This document shows, in pieces, positions 1-9,275 of a stretch of DNA of 64,000 nucleotides (the first letter of the stretch is position 1; every line of letters begins with the position of its first letter). A program made the position numbers and the translations under genes. The stretch comes from an uncultured Sphingomonas sp. (lineage in GTDB: Bacteria > Pseudomonadota > Alphaproteobacteria > Sphingomonadales > Sphingomonadaceae). Below the pieces are notes generated by a model. The model searched no databases. It was not told the DNA's origin and worked only from the letters and a program-made list of their open reading frames with translations. The DNA lies in contig NZ_CAJYHX010000003.1 of the NCBI RefSeq assembly GCF_913774285.1, forward strand, positions 1 to 64,000, given 5' to 3'.

Positions 1-141
1 GATCTGGTGGGGCAGGTGTTCGCGATGTTCGTGCTGACGGTGGCCGCGGGCGAATCCGCGATCGGCCTGGCCATCATCGTCATCTTCTTCCGCGGCCGCG
101 GCTCGATCTCGGTCGACGATCCCAGCCGGATGAAGGGGTAA
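1..141 (+). CDS. nuoK: NADH-quinone oxidoreductase subunit K, C-terminal part
   Basis: Only the last 46 codons are in the window, ending in TAA. The translated piece contains the NuoK transmembrane stretch [20 protein letters not shown] followed by a second hydrophobic run and a short charged tail ending SRMKG. NuoK is a small membrane subunit of complex I, and its conserved glutamate in the AAGES segment belongs to the proton-translocating path. The gene sits directly before nuoL, as in the usual nuo operon order K-L-M-N. The 5' end lies outside the window. Confidence 0.93.
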   Translation, partial: DLVGQVFAMFVLTVAAGESAIGLAIIVIFFRGRGSISVDDPSRMKG

Positions 142-147
142 ATTCCG

Positions 148-2271
148 GTGCCTTCGATCCTCTTCATCGTCTTCGTGCCGCTCGTCGCGGCGATCGTCGC
201 CGGCTTCGCCAACAAGTCGTTCGGCGCGACGCTGCCCAAGGTGGTGACCACCGGCGCGCTGTTCGTGTCGTGCGCGCTGTCGTGGCCGGTGTTCATCGGC
301 TTCCTGGCGGGCAGCAGCGAAGCGACCGTCACGCCGGTGCTGCACTTCATGACCTCCGGCACGTTCGACGTGTCGTGGGCGCTGCGCGTCGATGCGCTGA
401 CCGCGGTCATGCTGGTGGTCATCACCAGCGTCTCCGCGCTGGTCCACCTCTATAGCTGGGGCTATATGAGCGAGGAGCCGGACCAGCCGCGCTTCTTCGC
501 GTACCTGTCGTTGTTCACCTTCGCGATGCTGATGCTCGTGACCGCGAACAACCTGGTGCAGATGTTCTTCGGCTGGGAAGGCGTGGGTCTCGCGTCGTAC
601 CTGCTGATCGGCTTCTGGTTCCGCAAGCCCAGCGCCAATGCCGCCGCGATCAAGGCCTTCGTGGTCAACCGCGTCGGCGACCTCGGCTTCATGCTCGGCA
701 TCTTCGGGGTGTTCCTGGTGTTCGGCACCGTCGACATTCCGACGATCCTGGCGGCGGCGCCGAGCCATGCCGGCTCGACGATCGGCTTCCTCGGCCACCG
801 CTTCGACACGATCACCGTGCTCTGCCTGCTGCTGTTCGTCGGCGCGATGGGCAAGTCGGCGCAGCTCGGCCTGCACACCTGGTTGCCGGACGCGATGGAA
901 GGCCCGACCCCGGTGTCGGCGCTGATCCACGCGGCCACCATGGTGACCGCGGGCGTGTTCATGGTCTGCCGCATGTCGCCGCTGTTCGAACAGAGCGCAG
1001 TCGCGATGCATGTCGTGATGGTGATCGGCGCGGCGACCTGCTTCTTCGCCGCCACCGTCGGCACGACGCAGACCGACATCAAGCGCGTGATCGCCTATTC
1101 GACCTGTTCGCAGCTCGGCTACATGTTCTTCGCAGCGGGCGTCGGCGCGTACGGCGCGGCGATGTTCCACCTGTTCACGCATGCCTTCTTCAAGGCGCTG
1201 CTGTTCCTCGGCGCCGGCTCGGTGATCCATGCGATGCACCACGAGCAGGACATGCGTTACTATGGCGGCCTCTGGAAGAAGATCCCGCTGACCTACACGG
1301 CGATGATGGCGGGCACGCTTGCGATCACCGGCGTCGGCATCCCCGCGCTGTTCGGCAATCCCGTCGCGTTCGGCTTCGCCGGCTTCCACTCGAAGGACGC
1401 GATCATCGAGGCGGCCTTCGCTTCGGGCAACACCGGCGTGTTCTGGGTCGGCGTGGTCGTCGCGCTGCTGACGAGCTTCTACTCGTGGCGCGTGGTGTTC
1501 CTGACCTTCCACGGCAAGCCGCGGTGGGCCGCTTCCGAGCACATCCAGCACGCGGTGCACGACGCGCACGGCCATGGCCATCATGACGAGCATGCGCACG
1601 ACACGCACGGCCATGGCAGCGAGCATGCCAATGCGCCGGCGCAGGAAGATGCGGGCCACACCCCGCACGGCACCCATGCGCTCCACGCGCACGAGGCCGA
1701 GGGCACGGCGGGCTATCACCCGCACGAGAGCCCGCTGGTCATGCTGATCCCGCTGATCCTGCTGTCGATCGGCGCAGTGCTGGCCGGCTTCGTCTTCCAC
1801 GGCGCGTTCATCGAGCCGAGCGCGGGCGAGACCTATTGGCACGGCGCGCTCGCCTTCAACGAGCACCTGATGCACGCGATGCATGAAGTGCCGGTGTGGG
1901 TGAAGCTCTCGGCCACGGTGGCGATGCTGCTGGGCCTGGGCACCGCGGTGTTCGCGTATATCGTTTCGCCGGGCTTCCCGGCGGCCTTCGCCGAGCAGGT
2001 GCGTCCGCTGTATCTGTTCCTGCTCAACAAGTGGTATTTCGACGAGCTCTACAACCTGCTCTTCGTGCGTCCCGCATTCGCCATCGGGCGGCTGTTCTGG
2101 AAGCGCGGCGACGAGCAGACGATCGACCGTTTCGGCCCCAATGGCGCGGCGCGCCTGGTGCAGTTCGGAAGCTTCGGGGCCGTCAAGCTGCAATCGGGGT
2201 ATCTCTACACCTATGCCTTCGTCATGCTGATCGGGCTCACGGCCGCGCTCACCTGGGTCATTGCGAGGTGA
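148..2271 (+). CDS. nuoL: NADH-quinone oxidoreductase subunit L (antiporter-like) with His-rich loop
   Basis: NuoL is the distal antiporter-like proton-pumping subunit of complex I in the inner membrane. The 707-residue product starts at GTG, 6 bases after the nuoK stop. It shows the proton-antiporter core with the [15 protein letters not shown] segment near residue 140, [20 protein letters not shown] near 245 and the lysine-bearing [14 protein letters not shown] near 345. It is longer than the roughly 610 residues of E. coli NuoL. Part of the excess is a hydrophilic loop at about residues 464-530 with 19 histidines, placed between C-terminal transmembrane helices. The C-terminal region with the lateral helix HL is present. 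It ends just before nuoM with a tight junction. Confidence 0.97.
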   Translation: MPSILFIVFVPLVAAIVAGFANKSFGATLPKVVTTGALFVSCALSWPVFIGFLAGSSEATVTPVLHFMTSGTFDVSWALRVDALTAVMLVVITSVSALVHLYSWGYMSEEPDQPRFFAYLSLFTFAMLMLVTANNLVQMFFGWEGVGLASYLLIGFWFRKPSANAAAIKAFVVNRVGDLGFMLGIFGVFLVFGTVDIPTILAAAPSHAGSTIGFLGHRFDTITVLCLLLFVGAMGKSAQLGLHTWLPDAMEGPTPVSALIHAATMVTAGVFMVCRMSPLFEQSAVAMHVVMVIGAATCFFAATVGTTQTDIKRVIAYSTCSQLGYMFFAAGVGAYGAAMFHLFTHAFFKALLFLGAGSVIHAMHHEQDMRYYGGLWKKIPLTYTAMMAGTLAITGVGIPALFGNPVAFGFAGFHSKDAIIEAAFASGNTGVFWVGVVVALLTSFYSWRVVFLTFHGKPRWAASEHIQHAVHDAHGHGHHDEHAHDTHGHGSEHANAPAQEDAGHTPHGTHALHAHEAEGTAGYHPHESPLVMLIPLILLSIGAVLAGFVFHGAFIEPSAGETYWHGALAFNEHLMHAMHEVPVWVKLSATVAMLLGLGTAVFAYIVSPGFPAAFAEQVRPLYLFLLNKWYFDELYNLLFVRPAFAIGRLFWKRGDEQTIDRFGPNGAARLVQFGSFGAVKLQSGYLYTYAFVMLIGLTAALTWVIAR

Positions 2272-2278
2272 TGGAATA

Positions 2279-3844
2279 ATGACCGGCTTTCCGATCCTTT
2301 CCGTCCTGCTCGCGGTGCCTGCGGTTGCCGCAGTGCTCTGCCTGTTCGTGGGCGCCCAAGGCGCCCGCTGGACGGCGCTCCTCGCGACGCTCGTCAACCT
2401 GGCGCTCGGTGCCTGGCTCTGGACGCAGTTCCAGCATGGCGACGGTGCCCCGCAATGGCAGTTCGTCGAGCATGTCACGCTGTTCAAGATGGGCGGCGTC
2501 GAGTTCTCCTGGGCGCTCGGCATCGACGGCTTCGCCTTCCTGCTGATCGAGCTCTCGCTGTTCCTGATGCCGATCTGCATCGGCGCCAGCTGGCTCTCGG
2601 TCACCAAGCGCGTGCCCGAATATATGGCGGCGTTCCTCGCCACCGAAGTGCTGATGATCGGCACCTTCGCCGCGCAGGACCTGTTCCTGTTCTACGTCTT
2701 CTTCGAAGGCGGCCTGATCCCGATGTACCTGATCATCGGCATCTGGGGCGGCGTGAACCGCATCTACGCGTCGTACAAGTTCTTCCTGTACACGCTGCTC
2801 GGCTCGCTGCTGATGCTGATCGCGATGATCGCGATGGTGCTGAGCACCGGCACCACCTCGATCCCGGTACTGATGGCGCACGACTTCCCGGCAAGCTGGC
2901 AGACCTGGCTGTGGCTGGCCTTCTTCGCCTCGTTCGCGGTGAAGATGCCGATGTGGCCGGTCCACACCTGGCTTCCCGACGCGCACGTCCAGGCGCCGAC
3001 CGCAGGCTCGGTCATCCTGGCGGGCGTGCTGCTGAAGCTCGGCGGCTATGGCTTCCTGCGCTTCTCGCTGCCGATGTTCCCGGTTGCGTCGGTGCAGTTC
3101 ATGGGGCTGGTCTTCGCGCTGTCCTGCGTGGCGGTGGTCTACACCTCGCTCGTGGCACTGGTGCAGAGCGACATGAAGAAGCTGATCGCCTATTCGTCGG
3201 TCGCGCACATGGCGATCGTCACCATGGGTCTGTTCGCCTTCAACGCGAACGGCATCGACGGTGCGATGATGGTGATGCTGGGCCACGGCGTGGTCTCGGG
3301 CGCGCTCTTCCTGTGCGTCGGCATCATCTATGATCGCCTGCACACCCGCGAGATCGACCGCTACGGCGGCCTGGCGATCAACATGCCGCGCTACGCCGTG
3401 CTGTTCCTGCTGTTCACCATGGCCTCGATCGGCCTTCCGGGCACCAGCAACTTCGTCGGCGAATTCTTCAGCCTCGCCGGCGTGTACCAGGTCTCGACCG
3501 CAACCGCGCTGATTGGCACGACCGGCATCATCCTTGGCGCCGCCTATATGCTCTACCTGTTCCGTCGGGTGGTGTGGGGCGACCTGACCAAGGACGATGT
3601 GAAGGCGATGCCGGATCTCGACGGTCGCGAAGTCGCGATGCTCGTCGCGCTGGCTGCCGTGGTGCTGTGGATGGGTGTGTACCCGACCAGCTTCACCGCA
3701 CCGATGCGCGCCGACGTCGCGCGGCTGACGCAGCGCCTCGACAGCGCCGCGCACACCGCCTCGATCAGCGACTCCAAGCCCACGCCGGGTTCGCCGCAGG
3801 CGGCACCCGCCCATGAAGCCTCCGCGCACGAGGGGGCGCACTGA
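2279..3844 (+). CDS. nuoM: NADH-quinone oxidoreductase subunit M
   Basis: NuoM is an antiporter-like proton-pumping subunit of complex I, 521 residues here. I chose the ATG at 2279 because GAGGTGATGG just upstream gives a ribosome binding site; an in-frame TTG at 2261 would add six residues unlike the family. Hallmarks are LFYVFFEGGLIPMYLIIG near residue 140, HTWLPDAHVQAPTAGSVILA near 230 and the GLPGTSNFVGEF motif near 390. The tail after about residue 490 is hydrophilic and Ala/His-rich. The stop codon overlaps the nuoN start as ATGA, implying translational coupling. Confidence 0.97.
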   Translation: MTGFPILSVLLAVPAVAAVLCLFVGAQGARWTALLATLVNLALGAWLWTQFQHGDGAPQWQFVEHVTLFKMGGVEFSWALGIDGFAFLLIELSLFLMPICIGASWLSVTKRVPEYMAAFLATEVLMIGTFAAQDLFLFYVFFEGGLIPMYLIIGIWGGVNRIYASYKFFLYTLLGSLLMLIAMIAMVLSTGTTSIPVLMAHDFPASWQTWLWLAFFASFAVKMPMWPVHTWLPDAHVQAPTAGSVILAGVLLKLGGYGFLRFSLPMFPVASVQFMGLVFALSCVAVVYTSLVALVQSDMKKLIAYSSVAHMAIVTMGLFAFNANGIDGAMMVMLGHGVVSGALFLCVGIIYDRLHTREIDRYGGLAINMPRYAVLFLLFTMASIGLPGTSNFVGEFFSLAGVYQVSTATALIGTTGIILGAAYMLYLFRRVVWGDLTKDDVKAMPDLDGREVAMLVALAAVVLWMGVYPTSFTAPMRADVARLTQRLDSAAHTASISDSKPTPGSPQAAPAHEASAHEGAH

Positions 3845-5301
3845 TGTCCTATTCCACGCAACTCCTCATGACGCTGCCCGAGCTGGTGCTCGCGGCTGGT
3901 TCGATCGTCCTGATGCTGGTCGCTGCCTTTGGCGGCCAGGCCTCGACCAAGCTGGTGAGCTGGGCCTCGGTGGCGCTGCTCGCCGGTGCCGGCATCGCGC
4001 TGGCCGGCCCCGCCTCGACCGGCGGCGTCGCATTCGGTGGCCTGTTCCGCGCGGATGCCTTCGCGACCTTCGCCAAGGTGGTGATCTATGTCGCCGCCGC
4101 GGTGTCGATCCTGATCGCGCCGAACTTCTTCCAGCGGACCTCGGGGGAGGATCTGCGTCCGGAATATCCGGTGCTGATCCTGCTCTCCACGGTGGGCATG
4201 GGCATGATGGTATCGGCGGGCGATCTGCTGACCCTCTATGTCGGCCTCGAGCTGCAGAGCCTCTCGGCCTATATCCTCGCCAGCTTCATGCGGCGGGACA
4301 CGCGCTCGGCGGAAGCGGGCCTGAAGTATTTCGTGCTCGGCGCGCTGGCCTCGGGCATCCTGCTCTACGGCATCAGCCTGGTCTATGGCTTCGCCGGCAC
4401 GACGCTGTTCGGCGGCATCGCCGACGCCTACAGCGCCGGCGCGACGGGCAGCCAGCATACCGGCCTGCTGTTTGGCCTGGTGTTCGTGTTCGCGGGTCTC
4501 GCCTTCAAGATCTCGGCAGTGCCGTTCCACATGTGGACGCCGGACGTGTACGAAGGCGCGCCGACCCCGGTCACCGCATACTTCGCCTCGGCGCCCAAGG
4601 TGGCGGCGGTGGCGATGGCGGTGCGGGTCGCGGTCGATGCGATGGGCCCGGCGATCCTCGAATGGCGCCAGATCGTGATCTTTGCCTCGCTCGCTTCGAT
4701 CATCTTCGGTGCGGTGGCGGCGATCGGCCAGACCAACATCAAGCGCCTGCTTGCATATTCGTCGATCAACAATGTCGGCTTCGCGCTGATCGGCCTTGCT
4801 GCCGGCGGTGAGGAAGGCGTGGCGAGCGTGCTCGTCTACATGGCGATCTACGTCGTCATGACGATCGGCAGCTTCCTGGTGGTACTGCAGATGCGGGACG
4901 AGCAGGGCGAGCAGGTTGAGACCATCGCCAGCCTGTCCGGCATGTCGCGCACGCGGCCGGGCCTGGCGCTGGCGCTGGCGATCTTCATGTTCAGCCTTGC
5001 CGGTATCCCGCCGCTGCTCGGCTTCTTCGCCAAGCTGGGCGTGTTCATCGCCGCGATGCACTCGGGCCTGATCGCGTTCGCCACCGTGGGTGCCGCAGCC
5101 TCGACCATCGGTGCCTATTACTACCTCAAGATCGTCAAGACGATGTACTTCGACGAGCCGGCGCCGGCCTTTGCCGGTAAGACCAACCTGGTCGAGGGCG
5201 GCCTGATCGCGATCAGCGCGGTCGTGATCTCGCCGATCGGCTGGCTGGTGTTCGGTGCACTCGGCACCTGGTCGCTGGTTGCTGCGAAGGCGCTGTTCTG
5301 A
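3844..5301 (+). CDS. nuoN: NADH-quinone oxidoreductase subunit N
   Basis: NuoN is the third antiporter-like membrane subunit of complex I, 485 residues. The family signatures are the GLELQSLSAYILASF segment near residue 140, the lysine-bearing GLKYFVLGALASGILLYG near 160, HMWTPDVYEGAPTPVTAYFA near 230 and SLAGIPPLLGFFAKLGVF near 385. Its ATG overlaps the nuoM stop by one base. The TGA stop also overlaps the probable birA start, so transcription of the nuo operon very likely continues into birA, coaX and the RNase J gene. Confidence 0.97.
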   Translation: MSYSTQLLMTLPELVLAAGSIVLMLVAAFGGQASTKLVSWASVALLAGAGIALAGPASTGGVAFGGLFRADAFATFAKVVIYVAAAVSILIAPNFFQRTSGEDLRPEYPVLILLSTVGMGMMVSAGDLLTLYVGLELQSLSAYILASFMRRDTRSAEAGLKYFVLGALASGILLYGISLVYGFAGTTLFGGIADAYSAGATGSQHTGLLFGLVFVFAGLAFKISAVPFHMWTPDVYEGAPTPVTAYFASAPKVAAVAMAVRVAVDAMGPAILEWRQIVIFASLASIIFGAVAAIGQTNIKRLLAYSSINNVGFALIGLAAGGEEGVASVLVYMAIYVVMTIGSFLVVLQMRDEQGEQVETIASLSGMSRTRPGLALALAIFMFSLAGIPPLLGFFAKLGVFIAAMHSGLIAFATVGAAASTIGAYYYLKIVKTMYFDEPAPAFAGKTNLVEGGLIAISAVVISPIGWLVFGALGTWSLVAAKALF

Positions 5302-6002
5302 CACCGACGATCCGAACCGTCGCCGAGACGGGATCGACGAACGCCGACATCCTTTCCCTGGCGCTTACGGGCGCCGGGGAAGGGCTGTGGCTACGGGCCG
5401 AACGCCAGACCGCCGGCAAGGGCCGGCAGGGGCGCGCCTGGGTTTCGCCTGCGGGCAATCTCTACATTTCGACGTTGGTCCGGGTGCGCCCGACCGATCC
5501 CTCGCCGGCGACACTGGCGCTGCTGTCGGCCGTTGCGCTCGAAGAAGCGGTGCGGGCGTTCGGCGTTGCGCCGATGCTCAAATGGCCCAACGATCTGCTG
5601 GTGGACGGCGCCAAGCTCTCCGGCATCCTGCTCGAGCGGGCAGGGGATGCGATCGCGGTCGGCATCGGCGTCAACCTCGCCGCGGCGCCCGAGGGGCTCG
5701 ATCGCGCGGCGACGAGCTTGGCAGCGCTCGGTGTGACCGTTGACCCCGAGATCTTCGCCGAAGTGCTCGCCGAGAGCTTCGGCCGCTGGCTGGAACGCTG
5801 GCGGGGCGAGGGTATGTGGCCGGTGCACGAGCGCTGGCTCGCCAAGGCGCATCCCGAGGGCACCGCGCTCACCGCACGGCTCGCCGACGGGTCGAGCTTC
5901 GACGGGCTGTTCGGCGGGCTGGATTCGAGCGGCGCGCTGATCCTGCGCTTGGCCGACGGCACGACCCGTGCCATTCACGCGGGCGACGTGTTCCTGCTGT
6001 AA
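5298..6002 (+). CDS. birA: Biotin--[acetyl-CoA-carboxylase] ligase
   Basis: BirA activates biotin with ATP and attaches it to the biotin carboxyl carrier protein. The catalytic domain is recognised by ETGSTN (about residue 10), the biotinyl-AMP loop GKGRQGRAW (about 42) and [19 protein letters not shown] (about 95). There is no N-terminal DNA-binding domain, so it is a class I, non-regulatory ligase of about 234 residues. The start is unusual. Family-conserved residues begin right after the nuoN stop and the frame contains no ATG, GTG or TTG before them. The only candidate is a CTG at 5298, overlapping the nuoN stop as CTGA. A downstream TTG at 5475 would delete the catalytic loop. Confidence 0.9.
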   Translation: MTPTIRTVAETGSTNADILSLALTGAGEGLWLRAERQTAGKGRQGRAWVSPAGNLYISTLVRVRPTDPSPATLALLSAVALEEAVRAFGVAPMLKWPNDLLVDGAKLSGILLERAGDAIAVGIGVNLAAAPEGLDRAATSLAALGVTVDPEIFAEVLAESFGRWLERWRGEGMWPVHERWLAKAHPEGTALTARLADGSSFDGLFGGLDSSGALILRLADGTTRAIHAGDVFLL

Positions 6003-6021
6003 CGAGGAAGAGGGAAGGGCG

Positions 6022-6804
6022 ATGCTGCTCGCGATCGACGCCGGCAATACCAATGTCGTGTTCGCGCTGGTGGACGGCGGCGAGATCCGCGCCCGCTGGC
6101 GCATCGCCACCGATCCGCGCCGCACCGCCGACGAATATGCCGTGTGGCTCAGCCAGTTACTGGCGCTGGAGGGGTTCGATCGTAGCGCGGTGAGCGGGGT
6201 GATCGTCGGCACCGTGGTCCCGCGTGCGCTCCACAACCTCCAAGTGCTCGCCAGCAAATATTTCAGGACCGAGGCGGTGATCGCCGGCAAGGGCAGCGCC
6301 GAATGGGGCTTCGCGCTCGATGTCGACGAGCCGCAGAATCTCGGCGCCGACCGTGCGCTCAACGTGCTCGCCGGCCATGCGCGGCACGCCGGCGACCTGA
6401 TCATCATCGACTTCGGCACCGCGACCACCTTCGACGTGGTCGATTATCGCGGCGCCTATAAGGGCGGGATCATCGCGCCGGGCATCAACCTCTCGCTCGA
6501 CGCGCTGGTGACCGCCGCCGCCAAGCTGCCGCGGATCGCCATCTCGGCGCCCGAGACCGCCAGCGTGGTCGGCCGCAACACGGTCGATCAGATGCATATC
6601 GGCATCTACTGGGGCTATGTCGCGATGATCGAGGGGCTGGTCGCGCGGCTGAAGGCCGAAGTGGGCAGGCCGCTCAAGGTTATTGCGACGGGTGGGCTGG
6701 CGATTCTCTTTGAAACGCATACATCTGTCTTCGATACGATCGAGCCCGATCTGACCATTCAGGGCTTGGCGATGCTGTGGGAACGCAGCCAGCAAGGAAA
6801 TTAA
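6022..6804 (+). CDS. coaX: Type III pantothenate kinase
   Basis: CoaX phosphorylates pantothenate, the first step of coenzyme A synthesis. The 260-residue product has the ASKHA-fold signatures [15 protein letters not shown] at the N-terminus, GTVVPRAL near residue 70, [11 protein letters not shown] near 110, [12 protein letters not shown] near 130 and [15 protein letters not shown] near 155. The ATG at 6022 is preceded by GAGGAAGAGGGAAGGG, a strong ribosome binding site. An in-frame start at 5968 would run back into birA and was rejected. The order birA-coaX-RNase J downstream of nuoN is the arrangement expected in sphingomonads, and the genes appear cotranscribed. Confidence 0.96.
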   Translation: MLLAIDAGNTNVVFALVDGGEIRARWRIATDPRRTADEYAVWLSQLLALEGFDRSAVSGVIVGTVVPRALHNLQVLASKYFRTEAVIAGKGSAEWGFALDVDEPQNLGADRALNVLAGHARHAGDLIIIDFGTATTFDVVDYRGAYKGGIIAPGINLSLDALVTAAAKLPRIAISAPETASVVGRNTVDQMHIGIYWGYVAMIEGLVARLKAEVGRPLKVIATGGLAILFETHTSVFDTIEPDLTIQGLAMLWERSQQGN

Positions 6805-8442
6805 GTGACCCCAAGAAACGAACTGCTCTTCCTCGCCCTCGGCGGCTCGGGCGAGATTGGCATGAACGTCAATCTCTATGGCTGCGACGGCAAATGGCTG
6901 ATGGTCGATTGCGGCATCACCTTCGGCGACGCCAGCTATCCGGGCATCGACGTGATCCTGCCCGACCTCCAGTTCATCGAGGACCGGGTGGACGATCTGC
7001 TCGGCATCGTGCTGACCCACGGGCATGAGGACCATATCGGCGCGCTGCCCTATCTCGCCGCCGATCTCGGCGTGCCGCTCTATGCGACGCCGTTCACCGC
7101 GGGCCTGATCCACGGCAAGCTGGCCGAAGAAGGCATCGAGGACCGCGTCGAACTCAACGTGGTCAAGGAAGAGGGGCCGTTCGACATCGGCCCGTTCACG
7201 ATCACCTATACGCCACTCGCCCACTCGATCCCCGAGGGCAATGCGGTGCTGATCGAGACGCCCTATGGCAAGGTGTTCCACACCGGCGACTGGAAGCTCG
7301 ACGAAGCGCCCTCGCTGGGTGGTTCGGCGACGGCCGAGGAGCTGACCGCGATCGGCGACAAGGGCGTGCTAGCGCTGGTGTGCGACTCGACCAACGTGTT
7401 CAACCCCGAAGCCTCGGGCTCGGAAGCGGATGTGCGCAAGGGCCTGGATGAGGTGGTTGCCGGGGCCAAGGGCCGCGTGCTCGTCACCACCTTTGCGTCG
7501 AACGCGGCGCGGCTGCAGACGCTAGGCGAGGTCGCCCGCGACACCGGCCGAGAGCTATGCGTCGCCGGGCGCTCGCTCGACCGCATCATCCGCGTCGCCA
7601 AGGCGACCGGCTATCTGCGCGACTTCCCCGAGCTGATCGACTTCGAAAAGGCGATGACTCTGCCCGCCTCGCGCGTGCTGATCGTGGCGACCGGCGGCCA
7701 GGGCGAGCCGCGCGCCGCGCTCAATCGTATCGCCGAGGGCAGCCATGTGCTCAAGCTCCATCAGGGCGACCTGGTGGTGTTCTCCTCGCGCCAGATCCCG
7801 GGCAACGAGATCGCGATCGGCAAGATCATGAACACGCTCGCCGACAAGGGCGTCGACATCATCACCGACCGCCAGGCCTTTGTGCACGTGTCCGGCCATC
7901 CGGGCCGCCCCGAGCTGGCCGAGATGTACAAGTGGATCCGGCCGGAGATCATCGTGCCGGTGCACGGCGAGATCCGGCACATGCACGAACAGGCCCGCTT
8001 CGCGCTGGAGCAGGGCGTGCCCAAGGCGGTGAAGCAGCAGAATGGCGAGATCATCCGCCTCGCGCCGAACGGCCCGGCCAAGATCGGTCATGCGCATGTC
8101 GGCCGCCTGGTGCTCGACGGCGACGTGATCCTGCCCGCCGACGGCGCGACGATGGGCGAACGGCGGCGGATCGCGCTCTACGGCCAGATGTCGGTCGCGG
8201 TGGCGATCGATCGCAAGGGCAAGCTGCTCGGTGCGCCGCAGATCCGCGTCCAGGGCGTACCGGTGGAAGAGGACCGCGAGGACCTGATCGAAGCCGCCGC
8301 CGATGCCGCCGCCGAGGCGGTGAAGAAGGACTGGCGCGATCGCGAGAAGCTGCGCGAGTCGCTGCGGCTGGCGGTGCGGCGGGTCGCGGTGCGCTTCACC
8401 GGCAAGAAGCCGGTGGTGGACGTGCTGCTGATCGAGGCGTAA
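6805..8442 (+). CDS. rnj: Ribonuclease J (metallo-beta-lactamase/beta-CASP RNase)
   Basis: RNase J is a cytoplasmic 5'-3' exonuclease and endonuclease in mRNA decay and rRNA processing. The 545-residue product starts at GTG directly after the coaX stop. The zinc-binding motif HGHEDH is at residues 72-77, with further ligands expected at the GNAVLIE and HTGDWKLDE segments. The beta-CASP and RMMBL region follows with HVSGHPGRPELAEM and VPVHGEIRHM near residues 355-390, then a C-terminal domain. The length matches alphaproteobacterial RNase J. GTG start and zero spacing to coaX suggest translational coupling. Confidence 0.96.
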   Translation: MTPRNELLFLALGGSGEIGMNVNLYGCDGKWLMVDCGITFGDASYPGIDVILPDLQFIEDRVDDLLGIVLTHGHEDHIGALPYLAADLGVPLYATPFTAGLIHGKLAEEGIEDRVELNVVKEEGPFDIGPFTITYTPLAHSIPEGNAVLIETPYGKVFHTGDWKLDEAPSLGGSATAEELTAIGDKGVLALVCDSTNVFNPEASGSEADVRKGLDEVVAGAKGRVLVTTFASNAARLQTLGEVARDTGRELCVAGRSLDRIIRVAKATGYLRDFPELIDFEKAMTLPASRVLIVATGGQGEPRAALNRIAEGSHVLKLHQGDLVVFSSRQIPGNEIAIGKIMNTLADKGVDIITDRQAFVHVSGHPGRPELAEMYKWIRPEIIVPVHGEIRHMHEQARFALEQGVPKAVKQQNGEIIRLAPNGPAKIGHAHVGRLVLDGDVILPADGATMGERRRIALYGQMSVAVAIDRKGKLLGAPQIRVQGVPVEEDREDLIEAAADAAAEAVKKDWRDREKLRESLRLAVRRVAVRFTGKKPVVDVLLIEA

Positions 8443-8452
8443 CCTTGCACCC

Positions 8453-8713
8453 ATGAAGTGGCAGTCGGCGCTCGCGATCTATACGCTCTTCTGGGCGATG
8501 TCGGTGTTCTTCGTGCTGCCCTTCGGGGTGCGGACCAGCGAGGAGGCGGGCGTGCCGCTCGTCCCCGGCCAGGCGCCGAGCGCGCCGCACAGCTTCAACC
8601 CGACGAAGATCGTGGTGCGCACCACGATCCTCTCGGCCGTGCTGTTCGGCGCCTTCTATCTCAACTATGTCTATGGCTGGGTGACCGCGGACATGCTCGA
8701 CTGGACGCGGTAA
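8453..8713 (+). CDS. DUF1467 family small membrane protein
   Basis: The 86-residue product has two hydrophobic segments, LAIYTLFWAMSVFFVLPFGV at the N-terminus and VVRTTILSAVLFGAFYLNYV near the C-terminus. They flank a polar linker with the VPGQAPSAPHSF pattern typical of DUF1467. The family is common in Alphaproteobacteria, usually next to RNase J, and has no assigned function. It begins ten bases after the RNase J stop, so it probably belongs to the same transcript. I see no catalytic residues. Confidence 0.9.
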   Translation: MKWQSALAIYTLFWAMSVFFVLPFGVRTSEEAGVPLVPGQAPSAPHSFNPTKIVVRTTILSAVLFGAFYLNYVYGWVTADMLDWTR

Positions 8714-8773
8714 GCATTAGCAAAACAAGCTTTTGTTGGCTTAATTGGCGATCCGGCCGCCTATAAGAACCGG

Positions 8774-9166
8774 ATGGAAGACCTGCGCCGCCACCACGCC
8801 CAGATGCTCGCCGCGCTCGACGAACTCGAGCAGTTGACCCAAGCGCCTGATTGCGACGAGAAGGTCGTAACGGCGGTCCGCTATCGCCTGACCCGCGCCA
8901 GCAGCGCGCGGCGGCGTGAGGTGGTCGCGCTGTGCGAGCGGTTGATCGCGGCGGGGGCGGGCGATCCCGCGCTGAAGGCCCTGCGCGACGCGACCAATGC
9001 GTCGCGGGGCACCTCCAGCAGTCATATCGGTACCTGGACACTGCGCCAGGTGGTCGCCGATTGGCCCGGCTATGTCCGCGCGTCAAACGCGATGCGCGCG
9101 GCGCTCCGCCGGGAAGTCGAGCGCGAAGTTGCGGTGCTCGCTTCGCATTTTACGCCTGCTATGTGA
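8774..9166 (+). CDS. Conserved small helical protein, paralogue of the product at 42830
   Basis: I do not recognise a named family. The 130-residue product is predicted all-helical, starting with MEDLRRHHAQMLAALDELEQ. A second gene in this window (42830-43228) encodes a distant relative sharing the pattern IRY/VRY..aRa..aRRR, a mid-protein H..W, and W..Y..AS..a....RR.VE.E. No ribosome binding site precedes the ATG. A TATAAG box at 8762-8767 lies only six bases before it, so the mRNA may be leaderless. The stop codon lies inside the palindromic operator at 9161. A hemerythrin-like or sensory role is possible but unsupported. Confidence 0.75.
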   Translation: MEDLRRHHAQMLAALDELEQLTQAPDCDEKVVTAVRYRLTRASSARRREVVALCERLIAAGAGDPALKALRDATNASRGTSSSHIGTWTLRQVVADWPGYVRASNAMRAALRREVEREVAVLASHFTPAM

Positions 9167-9176
9167 ACGTTCACAT
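9161..9176. promoter_or_regulatory. Candidate LacI-family operator 1 (perfect 16-bp palindrome)
   Basis: ATGTGAACGTTCACAT is a perfect palindrome with the central CG typical of LacI-family operators. The identical 16-mer recurs at 14034-14049 ahead of the TonB-dependent receptor. This copy lies 100 bp upstream of the phoD start and overlaps the stop codon of the preceding small gene. The lacI-type gene at 18957 is the natural candidate regulator. Binding is inferred. Confidence 0.75.
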
Positions 9177-9275
9177 TTTTGTCATCTTCGCTTGCCATGC
9201 GCTGCGGATGAAGCTTGCATCTCCCCGCTGAGGCGGTGGCCGGGTGCCTGCCGCACCGCGCTAGGGAGACGAAGG

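Noticed and set aside
1551..1730. Repetitive CAC/CAT-rich DNA as a tandem repeat or CRISPR-like array
   Set aside because: It is irregular coding sequence for the NuoL His-rich loop, with no fixed repeat unit or spacers.
2258..5304. Long minus-strand frames opposite nuoM and nuoN
   Set aside because: Compositional shadows: Arg/His/Asp/Gln-rich translations without hydrophobic cores or motifs, opposite clear complex I genes.
5255..5743. Plus-strand open frame over the nuoN-birA junction as an alternative birA
   Set aside because: It is in the wrong frame; the birA motifs GSTN, GRQGR and KWPNDLL are in the frame that starts at the CTG at 5298.
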